From Pseudomonas sp. CC120222-01a (lineage in GTDB: Bacteria > Pseudomonadota > Gammaproteobacteria > Pseudomonadales > Pseudomonadaceae), in NCBI RefSeq assembly GCF_003097235.1, contig NZ_QEQQ01000003.1, positions 186,001 to 250,000 on the forward strand: a stretch of DNA of 64,000 bases, written 5' to 3'. The translations under genes and the position numbers were made by a program. Shown here piece after piece: positions 62,382-64,000 of the stretch (positions are counted from its first letter, which is position 1; each line of letters begins with the position of its first letter). The notes under the pieces are model-generated. The model made no database searches and had not been told where the DNA came from. It saw only the letters and a program-made list of their open reading frames with translations.

Positions 62382-64000
62382 ATGTCCAATGATCCGTTGC
62401 TTCAGCCGTACCAACTCAAGCACCTCACCTTGCGCAACCGCATCATCACCACCTCCCACGAACCCGCCTACCCCGAAGACGGCATGCCCAAGCAGCTGTA
62501 CCGCGCCTACCACGTCGAGCGCGCCAAGGCCGGCGTGGCCATGACCATGACCGCCGGTTCCGCTGCCATCTCCCGCGACAGCCCGCCGGTGTTCAACAAC
62601 GTGCTGGCCTACAAGGACGAGGTGGTCGGCTGGATGAAGGACCTCACCGACGAATGCCACGAGCACGGTGCGGCGGTGATGATCCAGCTCACCCACCTGG
62701 GCCGTCGCACCCGCTGGGACAAGGGCGACTGGCTGCCGGTGGTGTCGCCGTCGCACAACCAGGAGCCGGCGCATCGGGCCTTCCCCAAGCGTTTGGAAAT
62801 CTGGGACATCGAGCGCATCGTCAAGGATTACGCCGATGCCGCCGAACGCATGCAGGCCGCCGGGCTCGACGGCATCGAGTTGCAGGCCTACGGCCACCTG
62901 ATGGACCAGTTCTGGTCGCCGCTGACCAACGAACTGCAGAACGTTTACGGTGGCTCGCTGGAAAACCGCCTGCGCTTCACCTTCGAAGTGCTCACGGCCA
63001 TTCGCAAGCGGGTTGGCAGTGAGTTCATCGTCGGCATTCGTTACACCGGTGATGAAGTGCTGGCTGGCGGGCTGACGAAAGCGGAGGGCCTGCAGATTTC
63101 CCAGCTGCTGAAGAACAGCGGCATGATCGACTTCCTCAACGTGATCCGCGGCAACATCGCCACCGACGCCGGCCTGACCGACATCATCCCGATCCAGGGC
63201 ATGCGCAACGCGCCGCACCTGGACTTCGCCGGCGAGATCCGTTCGCTGACCGGTTTCCCGACCTTCCACGCGGCGAAGATCCCGGATGTGGCCACTGCCC
63301 GCCATGCCATCGCCAGCGGCAAGGTGGACATGGTCGGCATGACCCGTGCGCACATGACCGACCCGCACATCGTGCGCAAGATCATCGAAGGCCGCGAAGA
63401 CGACATCCGCCCCTGCGTCGGCGCCAACTATTGCCTCGACCGCATCTACCACGGCGGTTCCGCCTACTGCATCCACAACGCCGCCACCGGCCGCGAAACC
63501 ACCATGCCGCACCAGATTCCCAAGGCCGAGCGCAAGCGCAAGGTGGTCATCGTCGGGGCTGGCCCGGCAGGCCTGGAGGCTGCGCGGGTGGCGGGCGAAC
63601 GGGGCCATGAAGTGGTGGTGTACGAGGTGGCCGACAAGGCCGGCGGGCAGATCCGCCTGACCGCGCAGTCGGAGCGGCGCAAGGAGATGATCAGCATCAT
63701 CGACTGGCGCCTGGCCCAGTGCGAACGCCTGGGCGTGACCTTCCACTACAACGTCTGGGTCGACAGCCAGATCATCCTCGACGAAGCCCCCGACGTGGTC
63801 ATCGTCGCCACCGGTGGCCTGCCGCACACCGAGGTGCTGGAGCAGGGCAATGAGCTGGTGGTGTCGAGCTGGGACATCATCTCGGGCGACGTCAAACCCG
63901 GGCGCAATGTGCTGGTGTACGACGATGCCGGCGACCACGCTGCGTTGCAGGCCGCCGAGTTCATCGCCCAGAGCGGTGCGCGCACCGAGATCATGACCCC
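62382..64000 (+). CDS. DgcA-like NADH:flavin oxidoreductase (runs off the window)
   Basis: About 539 residues are present. An Old Yellow Enzyme TIM barrel (PYQLKHLTLRNRIITTSHEP, IQLTHLGRRTRW, VYGGSLENRLRF) is followed by an iron-sulfur segment and an FAD/NAD(P) domain (KVVIVGAGPAGLEAARVAGE). This is the trimethylamine-dehydrogenase/2,4-dienoyl-CoA-reductase layout and resembles dimethylglycine demethylase subunit DgcA of Pseudomonas. The cluster motif reads CVGANYCLDR..YC, so the second of four cysteines is Ala. The start at 62382 is favoured over the in-frame ATG at 62343 because the latter would lie upstream of the predicted transcript start. It is divergent from a TetR gene, unlike dgcA, so it may be a paralogue. 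Confidence 0.85.
   Translation, partial: MSNDPLLQPYQLKHLTLRNRIITTSHEPAYPEDGMPKQLYRAYHVERAKAGVAMTMTAGSAAISRDSPPVFNNVLAYKDEVVGWMKDLTDECHEHGAAVMIQLTHLGRRTRWDKGDWLPVVSPSHNQEPAHRAFPKRLEIWDIERIVKDYADAAERMQAAGLDGIELQAYGHLMDQFWSPLTNELQNVYGGSLENRLRFTFEVLTAIRKRVGSEFIVGIRYTGDEVLAGGLTKAEGLQISQLLKNSGMIDFLNVIRGNIATDAGLTDIIPIQGMRNAPHLDFAGEIRSLTGFPTFHAAKIPDVATARHAIASGKVDMVGMTRAHMTDPHIVRKIIEGREDDIRPCVGANYCLDRIYHGGSAYCIHNAATGRETTMPHQIPKAERKRKVVIVGAGPAGLEAARVAGERGHEVVVYEVADKAGGQIRLTAQSERRKEMISIIDWRLAQCERLGVTFHYNVWVDSQIILDEAPDVVIVATGGLPHTEVLEQGNELVVSSWDIISGDVKPGRNVLVYDDAGDHAALQAAEFIAQSGARTEIMT

Noticed and set aside
62340..63938. 532-codon open frame on the minus strand opposite the DgcA-like gene
   Set aside because: Antisense shadow; the plus frame carries all Old Yellow Enzyme and FAD motifs.

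Overview
The window is a GC-rich, gene-dense chromosomal segment that reads as a fluorescent Pseudomonas, most probably of the P. putida group. The evidence is the close match of PcaI/PcaJ to the remembered P. putida proteins, an OprD-family porin, short-form ArgC, four REP-type inverted repeats with the usual Pseudomonas GGGAGCGGGC core, and very many LysR/TetR regulators. No rRNA, tRNA, CRISPR array or intact insertion sequence was seen. All calls come from reading the sequence; no database search was run.

Layout. 1-10.3 kb: end of an ABC permease, a GNAT enzyme, argC with a divergent LysR gene, small envelope proteins, an OprD porin, a TetR regulator, a bicupin protein, an EamA exporter, an outer-membrane protein and a VOC protein. 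10.5-14.6 kb: a type VI secretion effector of the VasX/BTH_I2691 type (MIX motif, pore-like C-terminus) overlapping a DUF6708 gene that is probably its immunity or accessory partner. The toxin half and the partner are AT-rich against their surroundings. 15-17.4 kb: a DUF3300/DUF2950 envelope pair. 17.6-21.3 kb: cytosine use (codB, a PucR regulator, codA). 21.5-24.8 kb: a membrane protein, a lipoprotein and a two-component system. 24.9-28.8 kb: a LysR regulator, dsdA, a relic of a GntP-type permease and a chromate transporter.

28.9-41.1 kb is a coherent low-oxygen/stress island. It holds an FNR-type iron-sulfur regulator, a 43-residue protein, four universal stress proteins (one cut short), two GNAT enzymes, a beta-CASP RNase-like protein, a second FtsH, a BON protein, a potassium-channel-like protein, an OprI-like lipoprotein and a split YeeE/YedE transporter. 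FNR-type 14-bp dyads lie in five of its intergenic regions, two of them perfect.

41.2-47.5 kb is a seven-gene operon (thermostable-hemolysin family, AMP-dependent acyl ligase, heme-oxygenase-like diiron protein, SDR, TPR-like protein, response regulator, sensor kinase). The genes overlap or nearly touch. A PmrA-type direct repeat precedes it and a second one precedes the following cytochrome b561 gene. This looks like a self-regulated small-molecule pathway acting on a carboxylic or fatty acid and is the best candidate for an undescribed system.

48.2-49.6 kb carries pcaIJ with a PcaR-type operator. 49.8-55.1 kb carries a LysR regulator divergent from a HutXWV-type ABC transporter and a histidine-ammonia-lyase homologue that lacks the Ala-Ser-Gly triad needed to form the MIO cofactor. 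The right end holds a PACE efflux protein, a TorF-like porin, a YtcJ-like amidohydrolase, a LysR gene, a RIO1-like kinase, an orphan AT-rich gene, and a TetR regulator divergent from a DgcA-like flavin oxidoreductase that runs off the window, with a 37-bp operator between them.
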